From Zobellia uliginosa (GTDB lineage: Bacteria; Bacteroidota; Bacteroidia; Flavobacteriales; Flavobacteriaceae): DNA of 64,000 nt. Every line of letters begins with the position of its first letter. The stretch's first letter is position 1. The stretch lies in assembly GCF_018860745.1 (NCBI RefSeq), contig NZ_JAHKPY010000003.1, positions 632,062 through 696,061 on the forward strand, written 5' to 3'. A program made the translations under genes and the position numbers. The notes under the pieces were generated by a model that ran no database searches, was not told where the DNA came from, and saw nothing but the letters and a program-made list of their open reading frames with translations. Positions 9,065 through 19,269 of this stretch are shown one piece after another.

Positions 9065-10339
9065 TTATTTATCAAGGTAATCAATACTCATTTCGGTCAA
9101 CGCCTTTACCCCTAATAGCAAACCGCTGTCATCTATTATGAAATCCGGTGTATGATGTGGAAAAGATTCTGTATTCCCAGGGGTCATTCCTCCTAAAAAA
9201 AAGAAAAAACCCGGTACTTCCCTTTGATAATAAGAGAAGTCTTCAGCACCTGTAACGGCTTTTTGTGTTTGTACATTGTCCGCTCCCGCAACTTTGTTGA
9301 GAGTGGGTATCATTTTTGTAACTAAATCAGGGTCGTTGTAAGTGATGTCTGTAGCATCTTTTATTTCAATAGTTGCTTCGCCACCGTATGCTTTTGCCAA
9401 GGCGGGAACCATTTCTTTCATTCTTTTGTTGATGAGGGTTTTCATGTCATAGTCCAGTGTACGTATGGTGCCGATCATTTCTGCGCTTTCGGGTATAATA
9501 TTAAATCGTACACCGCTTGTTATTTTACCTACGGTTATTACCGCTGCTTCATTGGTTAGTTCTGCTTCGCGGCTGATTATGGTTTGCAATCCATCAATAA
9601 TTTTGGCGCTAATTAGAATGGGGTCAATACCCGACCAAGGTCTTGCTCCGTGACTCTGCTTACCTTTTACGTTAATCACAAATTTTTGTGCAGCGGCCAT
9701 AGTGCCACCAGACTTGTAGCGTATAACGCCTACAGGTGTTTGCGAATTAATATGGAGCCCAAAAATAGCGTCCACATCCGGATTTTTAAGAACACCTTCT
9801 TTTACCATTAATAAGGCTCCTCCCTCTTCACCCTCTGGCGGGCCTTCTTCGGCAGGTTGAAATATAAATTTAACCGTTCCCTTAATTTGATCGGTGTGTT
9901 TTGATAGTATCTCCGCTACACCCATTAAAATGGCCATATGTGTATCGTGCCCACAAGCATGCATAACGGGCACTTTTTCCCCTTTATAATCTGTTGTGAC
10001 TGTAGATTTGTATGGAAGATCGTTGCGCTCAAAAACAGGAAGGGCATCAATATCAGCACGCAATGCTATGACTTTACCGGGTTTCTTCCCTTTTAAAACA
10101 CCTACTACTCCAGTATGGGCAACGCCGGTCTGCACTTCCATTCCTAGTGAACTTAGGTGCTTTGCTATTTTTTCCGCGGTTTTAAACTCGCGATTGGACA
10201 ATTCCGGACTTTGGTGAATCTCCCTCCGCCATTCAATTACTTTGGGCTCTATGGTTTTGTAATCTTTCTCAAAATTTTGGGCGAGGGTAGAAGCAAGACT
10301 TCCTAAAAATAGAATTAATACTAACAGGAGTTTTTTCAT
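9065..10339 (-). CDS. M20 family metal-dependent amidohydrolase, exported
   Basis: Enzymes of this group hydrolyse N-acyl amino acids or amino-acid conjugates. A signal peptide covers residues 1-20 (LLLVLILFLGSLASTLAQ). The metal-binding motif MHACGHDTHMA and the FQPAEEGPPEGEEGGA motif with the catalytic Glu are present. A dimerisation domain (KGKQSHGARPW) is inserted, and the last metal ligand is in SFPHHTPDF. At 424 residues it matches the IAA-amino-acid hydrolase/HipO group. It faces away from parE across a 255-base gap in which I see no further gene. Confidence 0.92.
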   Translation of the reverse strand: MKKLLLVLILFLGSLASTLAQNFEKDYKTIEPKVIEWRREIHQSPELSNREFKTAEKIAKHLSSLGMEVQTGVAHTGVVGVLKGKKPGKVIALRADIDALPVFERNDLPYKSTVTTDYKGEKVPVMHACGHDTHMAILMGVAEILSKHTDQIKGTVKFIFQPAEEGPPEGEEGGALLMVKEGVLKNPDVDAIFGLHINSQTPVGVIRYKSGGTMAAAQKFVINVKGKQSHGARPWSGIDPILISAKIIDGLQTIISREAELTNEAAVITVGKITSGVRFNIIPESAEMIGTIRTLDYDMKTLINKRMKEMVPALAKAYGGEATIEIKDATDITYNDPDLVTKMIPTLNKVAGADNVQTQKAVTGAEDFSYYQREVPGFFFFLGGMTPGNTESFPHHTPDFIIDDSGLLLGVKALTEMSIDYLDK

Positions 10340-10594
10340 TCTTTAATTTTTTAAGGTAAACATTCAATGTTTGACGGCTTTGTGTAGGTGTATTCCGTTT
10401 GTTACAGATTGAATTGCATTAGATTTTCAAATTTTTATCTAAAATAGCTCGTAATGACCGCTAAATTTGCCATATTAAGCGAATATATCAACAAAATGCA
10501 TAAATTCATTGTTAATTACTTTAACAGTTTGGGGTTTCATCTTTTTAATTGTCGTATTATCTTTATCGGTAGTTTAGTTCCAAACCCCTGATTT

Positions 10595-12451
10595 ATGTCC
10601 GAAAATTCCAATTACACAGAAGATAACATCCGTTCACTCGACTGGAAAGAACACATTCGATTGCGACCTGGTATGTACATCGGTAAATTGGGTGATGGTT
10701 CTTCGGCGGATGACGGGATTTATATTCTTCTAAAAGAAACTATTGACAACTGTATAGATGAATTTGTGATGGGGGCGGGTAAGACCGTTGAGATTTCAAT
10801 TCAGGGCGATAGGGTAATCGTTCGTGATTATGGTCGTGGTATTCCTTTAGGAAAGGTGGTAGATGTTGTTTCTAAAATGAACACTGGCGGTAAGTATGAT
10901 TCCCGTGCGTTCAAAAAGTCTGTTGGTCTAAACGGGGTGGGTACAAAAGCGGTAAATGCACTTTCCAGTTATTTCAGGGTTGAAAGTACAAGGGACGGAA
11001 AATCAAAGTCCGCTGAGTTTCAAATCGGAGAGCTACAGAATGAGGAACTTCTTGAAGAGACTACAAGACGGCGTGGTACAAAGGTTAGTTTTACGCCAGA
11101 TGAATCTATCTTCAAAAAATTTAAGTACAGAGCTGAGTATGTGGAACGCATGGTCAAGAACTATGTATATCTAAATCCAGGATTGACCATTGTTTTTAAT
11201 GGGGAGAAATTTCACTCAGAAAACGGATTAAAAGATTTACTTGAGGATAATAACAATACAGATGATTTTCTTTACCCTGTAATTCATTTAAAGGGCGATG
11301 ATATTGAAATAGCGCTTACGCATAGCAAAACACAGTACAGCGAGGAATATCATTCTTTTGTAAACGGGCAAAACACTACACAAGGAGGAACGCACCAGAC
11401 AGCGTTCCGTGAGGCTTTGGTAAAAACCATTCGTGAGTTTTATGGTAAAAATTACGAGTCTTCTGATATTAGGAAATCCGTGATATCCGCCATATCCATA
11501 AAAGTGATGGAGCCGGTTTTTGAAAGTCAGACCAAAACCAAATTAGGTTCTACTGATATGGGTGGTGAACTGCCTACGGTAAGAACATATATAAATGACT
11601 TTGTTGGAAAGTACCTTGATAATTATCTGCACAAGAATCCGGATACCAGGGAAGCTTTACAGCGAAAAATTTTACAAGCAGAAAGGGAGCGTAAGGAATT
11701 GTCCGGTATTCGCAAACTGGCGAAAGACAGGGCAAAAAAAGCAAACCTTCACAATAAGAAATTACGTGATTGCCGTATTCATTTAGGTGATACCAAAAAA
11801 GACAGGAATTTAGAAAGTACACTTTTTATTACAGAGGGTGATTCTGCTTCCGGATCAATTACGAAATCTCGTGATGTTAATACACAGGCGGTTTTTAGCC
11901 TAAAAGGAAAGCCTTTAAATTCCTATGGATTATCTAAAAAAATAGTCTACGAGAATGAAGAGTTCAATTTGTTGCAGGCAGCATTGAACATTGAAGAGTC
12001 TATGGAGGACTTGCGATATAATAATATTGTTATCGCAACTGATGCGGATGTTGATGGTATGCACATTCGCTTACTGTTGATTACCTTCTTTTTGCAATTC
12101 TTTCCTGAATTGATAAAAGAGAATCATTTGTATATTTTGCAAACTCCGTTATTCCGTGTTCGGAACAAGAAGGAGACTATTTATTGCTACAGCGAAGAAG
12201 AGCGGAAAAATGCAATGGAGAAACTTTCGGGCAAACCGGAAATTACCCGTTTCAAAGGTCTGGGAGAAATTTCACCAGACGAGTTTCAGCATTTTATTGG
12301 AGCTGATATCCGGTTGGAGCCGGTAATGTTAGATAAGGCGATGTCTATTGAACAACTATTAAGTTTCTATATGGGAAAAAATACCCCGGATCGTCAAAAA
12401 TTTATCATTGAAAATCTTAAAGTAGAGATTGACTTGGTAGAGGAAAAATAA
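10595..12451 (+). CDS. parE: DNA topoisomerase IV subunit B
   Basis: ParE is the ATPase subunit of topoisomerase IV, which decatenates daughter chromosomes. The N-terminal GHKL ATPase carries [16 protein letters not shown] and the lid motif [14 protein letters not shown]. The transducer domain follows. The TOPRIM domain has the metal-binding Glu at 414 (ITEGDSASG) and the DADVD triad at residues 483-487. The C-terminal FKGLGEI motif is also present. The length of 618 with no insert marks it as ParE rather than GyrB. parC follows after 31 bases, so they form an operon. Confidence 0.95.
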   Translation: MSENSNYTEDNIRSLDWKEHIRLRPGMYIGKLGDGSSADDGIYILLKETIDNCIDEFVMGAGKTVEISIQGDRVIVRDYGRGIPLGKVVDVVSKMNTGGKYDSRAFKKSVGLNGVGTKAVNALSSYFRVESTRDGKSKSAEFQIGELQNEELLEETTRRRGTKVSFTPDESIFKKFKYRAEYVERMVKNYVYLNPGLTIVFNGEKFHSENGLKDLLEDNNNTDDFLYPVIHLKGDDIEIALTHSKTQYSEEYHSFVNGQNTTQGGTHQTAFREALVKTIREFYGKNYESSDIRKSVISAISIKVMEPVFESQTKTKLGSTDMGGELPTVRTYINDFVGKYLDNYLHKNPDTREALQRKILQAERERKELSGIRKLAKDRAKKANLHNKKLRDCRIHLGDTKKDRNLESTLFITEGDSASGSITKSRDVNTQAVFSLKGKPLNSYGLSKKIVYENEEFNLLQAALNIEESMEDLRYNNIVIATDADVDGMHIRLLLITFFLQFFPELIKENHLYILQTPLFRVRNKKETIYCYSEEERKNAMEKLSGKPEITRFKGLGEISPDEFQHFIGADIRLEPVMLDKAMSIEQLLSFYMGKNTPDRQKFIIENLKVEIDLVEEK

Positions 12452-12482
12452 TTATAAACCAAAGAAATACGAGTTTTTCTGA

Positions 12483-15233
12483 ATGGAGGAAAATGACGAA
12501 CTGAACGAAGCTGAAAACCAGAATTCACCTGAAAATCATTCTGGAGAATCTGCTGATCAGAACCAGGAGCAGCCTGAAAATATTGAAGTAACGGAAGGTG
12601 AAGAACAATCACCAGACGATGCTCTTACCCGTGTAACGGGCATGTACAAGGATTGGTTTTTAGATTATGCATCTTACGTAATTTTAGAACGTGCCGTACC
12701 TGCAATCGAAGATGGATTCAAGCCGGTGCAGCGCCGTATCATGCATTCACTTAAGGATCTTGACGATGGGCGTTACAACAAAGTAGCAAACGTAGTGGGG
12801 CACACTATGCAGTACCACCCGCATGGTGATGCGAGTATTGCGGATGCTATGGTGCAGATTGGTCAAAAAGACTTATTGATCGATACACAGGGAAACTGGG
12901 GTAATATCTTGACCGGTGATCGTGCTGCGGCTTCAAGGTATATTGAAGCTCGACTTTCAAAATTTGCGTTGGACGTGGTTTTTAGTCCGAAGATTACCGA
13001 GTGGCAGCAGTCATATGATGGTCGTAAAAAAGAACCTGTAAACCTTCCCGTTAAGTTTCCGTTGCTTTTAACGCAAGGGGCAGAAGGTATTGCGGTTGGT
13101 CTTTCTACCAAGATAATGCCGCACAACTTTGTTGAGGTTATAGATGCTTCCATCAAGCATTTAAAAGGTCAGCGTTTTAAGTTGTTTCCTGATTTTCCTA
13201 CCGCAGGAATTATTGACGTATCCAATTATAATGAAGGGTTAAGAGGAGGAAAAATAAGAGTCCGGGCTAAAATAGCACAGCACTCGAAGAACACATTGAT
13301 TATAAGTGAAATACCTTTCGGCACTAACACCTCTTCTTTAATAGATTCTATATTAAAAGCAAACGATAAGGGCAAGATAAAAATAAAAAAAATAGAGGAT
13401 AATACTGCTGCAGAAGTGGAAATCTTAGTTCATCTGCCTACAGGTATTTCACCTGACAGGACTATTGATGCTCTTTACGCCTTTACAGCTTGTGAATCTT
13501 CAATTTCGCCATTGGGTTGTATTATAGAGGACAACAAGCCTCTGTTTATTGGAGTCATTGAAATGCTGCGCCGTTCAACCGATGCTACAGTGGAATTACT
13601 TCGCCAAGAATTGGAAATTCAACTTTCGGAATTAGAGGAGCAATGGCATTTTGCTTCGCTGGAAAGAATATTCATTGAAAACCGCATTTATCGGGATATA
13701 GAGGATGAGGAAACCTGGGAAGGGGTAATAACCGCAATCGATAAAGGTTTGGCTCCGTTTACAAAACATCTTAGACGTACGGTTACAGAAGAAGATATTG
13801 TACGTCTTACTGAAATTCGTATTAAACGTATCTCAAAATTCGATTTGGATAAAGCGCAGCAATACCTTGATAATTTAGAAGAAAAGATTGCAGAGGTCAA
13901 GCATCATTTAGCGCATCTTGTGGATTATGCCATTGCGTATTTCCAAAGATTAAAAGACACTTACGGTGAAGGTCGTGAGCGCAAATCTGAGATACGTCTT
14001 TTTGATGATATTGAGGCTACCAAGGTGGTTATTAGAAATACTAAATTATATGTAAACCGAGAAGAGGGTTTTGTAGGTACGTCCTTAAAAAGGGATGAAT
14101 ATGTTACCGATTGTAGTGATATAGACGATATAATTGCCTTTACACAAGATGGTAAAATGATGGTCTTTAAAGTAGATTCAAAAACATTTGTTGGCAAGGG
14201 TATTATATATGTGGCTGTTTTCAAGAAAAAAGATAAGCGCACTGTTTATAATATGATTTATAGGGATGGCAAAGGAGGGGCAACCTATATTAAACGGTTT
14301 AATGTTACCAGCATCACTAGAGACAAACATTATGAAATGGGGAGTGGCAAGGCTGGTACTTTTGTGCATTATTTTTCCGGAAACCCTAATGGAGAGGCAG
14401 AAGTAGTTACCGTTAATCTGCGTCATGTAGGTAGTATCAAAAAATTGAAATGGGATATTGATTTTGCCAATATCATGATTAAAGGGCGTTCTTCAAAAGG
14501 AAATATTGTCACCAAGTATTCTGTAAAGCGTATTGAGTTAAAGGAAAAGGGGCTTTCTACCTTAAAACCAAGAAAATTATGGTTTGATGATACGGTCCAG
14601 CGTTTAAATATCGATAACAGAGGTGATTTCTTAGGAGAATTCACAAGTGAGGATCGTTTGCTGATCGTAAATCAAAACGGACTTGTTAAAACCGTTATTC
14701 CTGAATTAACTTTGCATTTTGACGAGGACGTGGTTGTTCTTGAAAAATGGATTCCTAAAAAACCGCTTTCCGTGGTGTATTGGGAAGGCGAAAAAGAACT
14801 ATTTTATGTAAAACGTTTTGTAATAGACCAACCGGATAAGGAGGAAAATGTATTAACGGACCATCCTAAATCTCATTTGGAGATTGCTAGCACGGACTAT
14901 AGGCCAGTGATAGAATTGGTCTTTGCAAAGAAGCGTGGTCAAGACCGTAAAGAGAACTTAGAGATTAGCCTTGAGGATTTTATTTCCTTGAAAGGAATAG
15001 GGGCAATGGGCAACCAGTTAACAAAAGATAAGGTTTTGGAAATAAACAGATTAGAGCCATTACCTTATGTAGAGCCTGAACCTATTGAAACTAAAGAAAT
15101 AGAAGTGATAGGAGAGGAGAATGTAAATAAATCGGGGAGTACTGATAGCGCTAAAGCAGGAAAAACAGAAACAGGCGACAAACCTAGTAAAGGAGATGAT
15201 GATGAAGATGTTCAAACCTCTTTGTTTGAATAA
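12483..15233 (+). CDS. parC: DNA topoisomerase IV subunit A
   Basis: ParC cleaves and rejoins DNA. An acidic, low-complexity N-terminal extension (about residues 1-45) precedes the winged-helix core. The catalytic tyrosine is Y153 in ASRYIEARLS. The quinolone-determining segment reads HPHGDASIADAM, with Ala at residue 117 where enterobacterial ParC has Ser. A beta-pinwheel DNA-wrapping domain fills about residues 520-830 and an acidic tail ends the protein (GDDDEDVQTSLFE). At 916 residues it is long, as in other Bacteroidota ParC. It is downstream of parE and just upstream of mscL. Confidence 0.95.
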   Translation: MEENDELNEAENQNSPENHSGESADQNQEQPENIEVTEGEEQSPDDALTRVTGMYKDWFLDYASYVILERAVPAIEDGFKPVQRRIMHSLKDLDDGRYNKVANVVGHTMQYHPHGDASIADAMVQIGQKDLLIDTQGNWGNILTGDRAAASRYIEARLSKFALDVVFSPKITEWQQSYDGRKKEPVNLPVKFPLLLTQGAEGIAVGLSTKIMPHNFVEVIDASIKHLKGQRFKLFPDFPTAGIIDVSNYNEGLRGGKIRVRAKIAQHSKNTLIISEIPFGTNTSSLIDSILKANDKGKIKIKKIEDNTAAEVEILVHLPTGISPDRTIDALYAFTACESSISPLGCIIEDNKPLFIGVIEMLRRSTDATVELLRQELEIQLSELEEQWHFASLERIFIENRIYRDIEDEETWEGVITAIDKGLAPFTKHLRRTVTEEDIVRLTEIRIKRISKFDLDKAQQYLDNLEEKIAEVKHHLAHLVDYAIAYFQRLKDTYGEGRERKSEIRLFDDIEATKVVIRNTKLYVNREEGFVGTSLKRDEYVTDCSDIDDIIAFTQDGKMMVFKVDSKTFVGKGIIYVAVFKKKDKRTVYNMIYRDGKGGATYIKRFNVTSITRDKHYEMGSGKAGTFVHYFSGNPNGEAEVVTVNLRHVGSIKKLKWDIDFANIMIKGRSSKGNIVTKYSVKRIELKEKGLSTLKPRKLWFDDTVQRLNIDNRGDFLGEFTSEDRLLIVNQNGLVKTVIPELTLHFDEDVVVLEKWIPKKPLSVVYWEGEKELFYVKRFVIDQPDKEENVLTDHPKSHLEIASTDYRPVIELVFAKKRGQDRKENLEISLEDFISLKGIGAMGNQLTKDKVLEINRLEPLPYVEPEPIETKEIEVIGEENVNKSGSTDSAKAGKTETGDKPSKGDDDEDVQTSLFE

Positions 15234-15247
15234 ACAGTAAATCTATT

Positions 15248-15679
15248 ATGAAAAATTTTATACAGGAATTCAAGAATTTTGCCATAAAAGGTAATATGAT
15301 TGATATGGCGATCGGTATAATTATCGGTACAGCATTTAATAATGTAATCAACACGCTGGTTAAAAAAGTTATTATGCCGCCATTATCGCTACTTACCGAT
15401 GATGTAAACCTGAGCAGTAAAAAATATATACTCCGTGAGGCCATTAGTGATGTTCAGGAAGTAGCAATTGGATATGGCGAAATGTTAGAGGTTCTAATTG
15501 ATTTTTTGATTATAGCATTAACGATTTTTGTTGTCATAAAAGGGTTTCATAGCTTTAAGTCAAAGGCGGAAGACCCTGATAATAAAGAGGTTGAAACGCC
15601 AAAAAATATTGAATTGTTGGCAAGTTTGGAAAAGCTAATGCAGGAACAGAATACTTTGTTACGAAATAAAAAAATGTAA
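15248..15679 (+). CDS. mscL: Large-conductance mechanosensitive channel
   Basis: MscL is an inner-membrane pressure valve that opens under hypo-osmotic shock. The N-terminal amphipathic helix and first membrane helix are seen in FIQEFKNFAIKGNMIDMAIG, with the glycine/alanine-rich pore-lining stretch IGIIIGTAFNNVI. A periplasmic loop and TM2 (LIDFLIIALTIFVVIKGF) follow, then a C-terminal helix bundle (residues 118-143). Length 143 is normal. It starts 15 bases after parC and is probably read from the same transcript. Confidence 0.95.
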   Translation: MKNFIQEFKNFAIKGNMIDMAIGIIIGTAFNNVINTLVKKVIMPPLSLLTDDVNLSSKKYILREAISDVQEVAIGYGEMLEVLIDFLIIALTIFVVIKGFHSFKSKAEDPDNKEVETPKNIELLASLEKLMQEQNTLLRNKKM

Positions 15680-15763
15680 TCACTTCAGAAATTGGCATCT
15701 ATGTAGGCTATGTTAGAATAGTCTTAATTAATGGGGTTTACACAAATTAGGCCTTATTAATGC

Positions 15764-15771
15764 TATCTTTG
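15764..15771 (+). promoter_or_regulatory. -7 promoter box for the fatty acid hydroxylase gene
   Basis: TATCTTTG matches TAnnTTTG exactly, 20 bases before the ATG at 15792. No good -33 TTTG is seen at the usual distance. Confidence 0.45.
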
Positions 15772-15791
15772 CAAAAAAAAATTGTTTAAAT

Positions 15792-16748
15792 ATGGATTTG
15801 ACGAACCCTCTAGTTTATGGCGTACCCTGCTTTATAGCATTTATATTGCTGGAAATCTCCTATAGTCACACGCATGGAGATAAAGACCTCTACGTTTGGA
15901 AAGATTTTATGGCAAGTGGAGCAATGGGTATCGGTTCGGCAATATTAGGTCCGCTTATTAAAATTACGGTTCTAATTACCGTTTTCACATATACTTATGA
16001 ATTTTTCAATCCAATTGTTGATGGGGTACGTACCAACATTATGGGGTACGAATCTTTTGGCTATGCTTGGTATGTCTTTGTTTTGTGTCAATTAGCAGAT
16101 GACTTCACATACTATTGGTTTCATAGGGCCAACCATGAAGTAAGATTACTATGGGCGGCGCACATTGTTCATCATTCTTCTGATCATTTTAATTTGGGTA
16201 CGGCTATACGTAATGGTTGGTTTACACTTCTGTACAAGCCCTTTTTCTATATGTGGATGCCTGCTATAGGTTTCCCTGTTGAAGTTGTGATTTTTGCTTT
16301 GGCTATTGAGTCTTTCTGGCAGTTTCAGTTGCATTCTCAGTACGTACCAAAAATGGGATGGGTAGAAAAGATTTTTAATACACATACTATGCACCAGGTA
16401 CATCACGCGCAAAATGTGGAGTATTTAGATAAGAATCACGGAGGTTTCTTGAATATTTTTGACAAGATTTTTGGTACTTGGAAAGAATTGGATGAAGATA
16501 TTGAGGTGAAATTTGGGGTGATTCACGCGCCAAAATCCTATAACCCTATTGTAATATTAACACATGAGTTCAAAGATATTTGGGCGGACGTTAAAAAGGC
16601 TAAAAAATTCTCTCATAAGTTGATGTATATTTTCGGACCTCCAGGTTGGAGCCCAGATGGCAGTACGCTTACGGTTAAGCAACAGCAGCGATTATCTAGA
16701 GAGCATAGTGAGAAAAGCCCAGAGGTTGCTTATAGTAGACCTAACTAA
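15792..16748 (+). CDS. Sterol desaturase / fatty acid hydroxylase family membrane protein
   Basis: These integral membrane di-iron enzymes hydroxylate or desaturate lipids, using eight or more histidines in three clusters. All are present: HRANH near residues 116-120, HHSSDH near 129-134, and HQVHHAQN near 200-207. Four hydrophobic helices are predicted around them. Length 318 is usual. The product could be a hydroxylated ornithine lipid, fatty acid or carotenoid; the sequence does not decide. It has its own promoter box and is followed by a strong terminator. Confidence 0.88.
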   Translation: MDLTNPLVYGVPCFIAFILLEISYSHTHGDKDLYVWKDFMASGAMGIGSAILGPLIKITVLITVFTYTYEFFNPIVDGVRTNIMGYESFGYAWYVFVLCQLADDFTYYWFHRANHEVRLLWAAHIVHHSSDHFNLGTAIRNGWFTLLYKPFFYMWMPAIGFPVEVVIFALAIESFWQFQLHSQYVPKMGWVEKIFNTHTMHQVHHAQNVEYLDKNHGGFLNIFDKIFGTWKELDEDIEVKFGVIHAPKSYNPIVILTHEFKDIWADVKKAKKFSHKLMYIFGPPGWSPDGSTLTVKQQQRLSREHSEKSPEVAYSRPN

Positions 16749-16771
16749 ATGAAAATTTAAACATCCGCATA

Positions 16772-16809
16772 AAATAGCCCGACTTCTTGAAGTTGGGCTA
16801 TTTGTTTTT
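16772..16809 (+). terminator. Intrinsic terminator after the hydroxylase gene
   Basis: AAATAGCCCGACTT pairs with AAGTTGGGCTATTT, with one G-T wobble and a short loop, and is followed by GTTTTTT. The rest of the gap to 16992 shows no gene or clear signal. Confidence 0.85.
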
Positions 16810-16992
16810 TGGAACGAAGAGAGGCTTTTAAGTCTCTTTGCTATGTTTGTAACGGAATTACATCCCTTTCCGTTTATGATGTCTTAAAAAAGCTGAGAAA
16901 GCTGTTTTCTAAAATGTAATAAACCTTTAGAAAGAGATTGGATGTGGTTCAAATTCAAATGCGATCTTACAGTTCAATTGTTGGATGCGTTG

Positions 16993-17370
16993 TTATTTGA
17001 TTTTAATAGCGGTACCCCTGTCATGCTTGTTCTGGCCTACAATATTAAATTCAAAGGTATATGAATCCTTTGTGGTGGTCAGTATTTTCATGTGAATTGA
17101 CTGTTCTTCGGATTTGTTCTTCGGGTTCAGTTTCTTTGTGATGTACTCGCAATCGTTTATCCATCGCACAGAAGAAGAATCGGACTTGCCGTTAAAATAA
17201 TCAACCTCCAAGTTACCATCACGAATGAACGTGGTCGTTTGCTCTTCACCATCTATAGTTGTGGTAAAACTAAATTCCCCGTTTTTAAAGTCGGCACAAT
17301 TTCTTTCAGGCTCATAGCAAGAAGTCATAAGAAATAGTGCTGAGAGTATAGGAAGTATTTTCTGTATCAT
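16993..17370 (-). CDS. Small conserved lipoprotein of unknown function
   Basis: This is a 125-residue protein with a type II signal ending in a lipobox (residues 14-18, LMTSC), so the mature protein begins CYEPERNC and is membrane-anchored. The rest is beta-rich (FSFTTTIDGEEQTTTFIR, then SSSVRWINDCEYI). I recall similar flavobacterial proteins that databases sometimes label 'DNA topoisomerase IV', presumably from their position near parC; nothing in this sequence supports that label. It lies 30 bases downstream of the XRE regulator on the same strand. Confidence 0.75.
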   Translation of the reverse strand: MIQKILPILSALFLMTSCYEPERNCADFKNGEFSFTTTIDGEEQTTTFIRDGNLEVDYFNGKSDSSSVRWINDCEYITKKLNPKNKSEEQSIHMKILTTTKDSYTFEFNIVGQNKHDRGTAIKIK

Positions 17371-17400
17371 CTCAACAAAATTAAAGAAAATAAAAGTCTG

Positions 17401-17781
17401 TTATTTGTTATAAGCGTCAAAACTTCCGTCGATATAAAAAATAACAATCTTATCAATTTTCTTCTCAGGCGAGGGAATGGTTCTGGTTGGGGTTTCGTCA
17501 GATTCAATCTTCGGTTTTGGTGAAGAGGGTGTTTTGACAATCTGCTTTTCGGAATCGGAAGGGAACGAGCCTTTGCCGTTCAATAGCCAGTACAAATTTA
17601 CTTCAGGAAAAACGCCTACCACTTTAAGAACAAAATCTAAACTTGGTTTATTTCGTCCGGATAGAAGATGAGAAATACTTGATCGTTGCACATTAATTCT
17701 ATCGGCAAAACTAGAGGCTGAGAGCCCGTAATAACGTAGTAAATGCTCAAGACGCTCAATAAAATCAGAAGTGTTTACCAT
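17401..17781 (-). CDS. XRE-family helix-turn-helix regulator
   Basis: Residues 6-62 form a Cro/CI-type helix-turn-helix (LRYYGLSASSFADRINVQ, then SSISHLLSGRNKPSLDFV). The rest is a Pro-, Lys- and Thr-rich linker and a short hydrophobic end (KIVIFYIDGSFDAYNK), with no ligand domain. Such short regulators are common in Flavobacteriia; their targets are mostly unknown. Its start codon sits inside the first of four similar palindromes (17774-18030) in the gap shared with the divergent M14 gene, which suggests self-repression. Confidence 0.85.
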   Translation of the reverse strand: MVNTSDFIERLEHLLRYYGLSASSFADRINVQRSSISHLLSGRNKPSLDFVLKVVGVFPEVNLYWLLNGKGSFPSDSEKQIVKTPSSPKPKIESDETPTRTIPSPEKKIDKIVIFYIDGSFDAYNK

Positions 17782-18030
17782 TGTAAATAATATTAGGTTA
17801 AAAGTAATGAAAACGTTTGTTATTTAATAAAAAACCTAACTAATTAATAGAATTAATCCAATTTTGATGTTTAAGTAAGTAAAAGTAAAATACTGATTTA
17901 CAGTTAAATATATTAATTATATAATATAAGCGAGTGCGCATCTCTTTTTTTGGTTACAAATGTATCTTATTACAGAAAATGAATCATAAAAATAGTTTAC
18001 AAATGTATATTTAGTTAATTACAATTGTAA
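17774..18030. promoter_or_regulatory. Four operator-like palindromes between the XRE and M14 genes
   Basis: The sites are TTTACCATTGTAAA (17774-17787), TTACAAATGTAT (17954-17965), TTTACAAATGTATA (17996-18009) and TTACAATTGTAA (18019-18030, a perfect palindrome). They share the pattern TTTACnAnTGTAAA. The first covers the XRE start codon and the last lies just upstream of the M14 -7 box. I infer these bind the XRE protein. Confidence 0.5.
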
Positions 18031-18043
18031 ATAATTAAGATGT

Positions 18044-18051
18044 TACTTTTG
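18044..18051 (+). promoter_or_regulatory. -7 promoter box for the M14 peptidase gene
   Basis: TACTTTTG matches TAnnTTTG exactly, 19 bases before the ATG at 18071. The -33 region falls on or next to the palindrome at 18019-18030. Confidence 0.5.
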
Positions 18052-18070
18052 TAATCATAAATAATGGCAA

Positions 18071-19180
18071 ATGAGTATTTCGGAATCTGATTACAGTTTG
18101 ATAAAAGAAAAATCAGTTGGTGGGCGTTACGTGATTAACGAGCAAATCCTTCAGTTTTTAGAGAATAATAATAGGAAACTTTTAATTAGAGCGATAGGTA
18201 AATCTGTTCAAGAAAGAGAAATAAAGAGTCTAAAATTGGGGACAGGTCCTATTAAGATTTTAATGTGGTCTCAGATGCATGGGAATGAATCTACAACTAC
18301 AAAAGCGGTTTTGGATTTTATTAATTATTTAAATGCAGATTTTGCTGTAGCTTCATTTATTTTGGAACGATGTACATTGATGATCATACCTATGTTAAAT
18401 CCTGATGGTGCCGCGGCTTATACGCGAATAAATGCAAATGATATAGATTTAAATAGAGATGCTCAAAATAGAACGCAACCTGAAAGTGTGGTTTTAAGAA
18501 AGGCATTTGATGACTTTGAACCACATTACTGTTTTAATCTTCATGATCAGCGCACAATTTTCAATGTTGGAAATACGCCTAAACCTGCAACGGTTTCATT
18601 CCTAGCACCAGCTCATGATCCAGAGCGTACTATTTCAAAAACAAGAGGTGTTAGTATGCAATTGATTGTGGCAATGAATAAAACTTTGCAAGAAATTATT
18701 CCGGGACAAGTCGGTAGATATGATGACGGCTTTAATAGCAATTGCGTTGGGGATAGCTTTCAAATGCTTCATGTGCCTACCATTTTGTTTGAATCTGGTC
18801 ATTTTCCAAAAGATTATGAAAGAGAGCGTACAAGGGAATTTATTTTTCGTGCTATGATAAGCGCGGTACAAACTATCGCTGAAAACAAAATTGATAATTA
18901 TAAGAGAGATGATTATTTTCAGATACCCGAAAATGGTAAACTCTTTTTTGACATACTAATTAAAAATGCCGAGATTATTGATTCAAGTTTGAAAGAAAGT
19001 GCCTCTATAGGAGTACTTTATAAAGAAATATTAAGCAAAGGAAGGGTTGAGTTTGAACCCGTAATCGATAAAAGGGGTGTTCTTTCCGATTATTATGGAC
19101 ATGAAATTTATGACTGTTCAAACGAAGCAGATTTAATTAAACTTAGACAACAGTCTTTTTATCAGCTTGTTAAAGAATGA
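18071..19180 (+). CDS. M14 family zinc carboxypeptidase-like protein
   Basis: The zinc-binding motif of M14 peptidases is present: H70 and E73 in QMHGNES and H158 in NLHDQRT, with substrate-binding MLNPDGAA and DLNRDAQ between them. No signal peptide is seen, so it probably acts in the cytoplasm. Substrates of this subgroup may be peptides or peptidoglycan fragments. The last 100 residues form a helical tail without a known domain. The gene is divergent from the XRE regulator and has its own promoter box. Another ATG lies seven bases upstream in a different frame and is not the start. Confidence 0.85.
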   Translation: MSISESDYSLIKEKSVGGRYVINEQILQFLENNNRKLLIRAIGKSVQEREIKSLKLGTGPIKILMWSQMHGNESTTTKAVLDFINYLNADFAVASFILERCTLMIIPMLNPDGAAAYTRINANDIDLNRDAQNRTQPESVVLRKAFDDFEPHYCFNLHDQRTIFNVGNTPKPATVSFLAPAHDPERTISKTRGVSMQLIVAMNKTLQEIIPGQVGRYDDGFNSNCVGDSFQMLHVPTILFESGHFPKDYERERTREFIFRAMISAVQTIAENKIDNYKRDDYFQIPENGKLFFDILIKNAEIIDSSLKESASIGVLYKEILSKGRVEFEPVIDKRGVLSDYYGHEIYDCSNEADLIKLRQQSFYQLVKE

Positions 19181-19269
19181 ATTTTTGAGCATAATTTTTC
19201 AAAACCATTGAATCCTTACGTTTTTGTTAAAAAAACACAAGTTTTAATGCGTATTATATCATAATTTTT

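Noticed and set aside
15184-15444. Hydrophobic minus-strand frame over the parC-mscL junction
   Set aside because: It is the antisense of the mscL membrane helices, which naturally read as hydrophobic in reverse.
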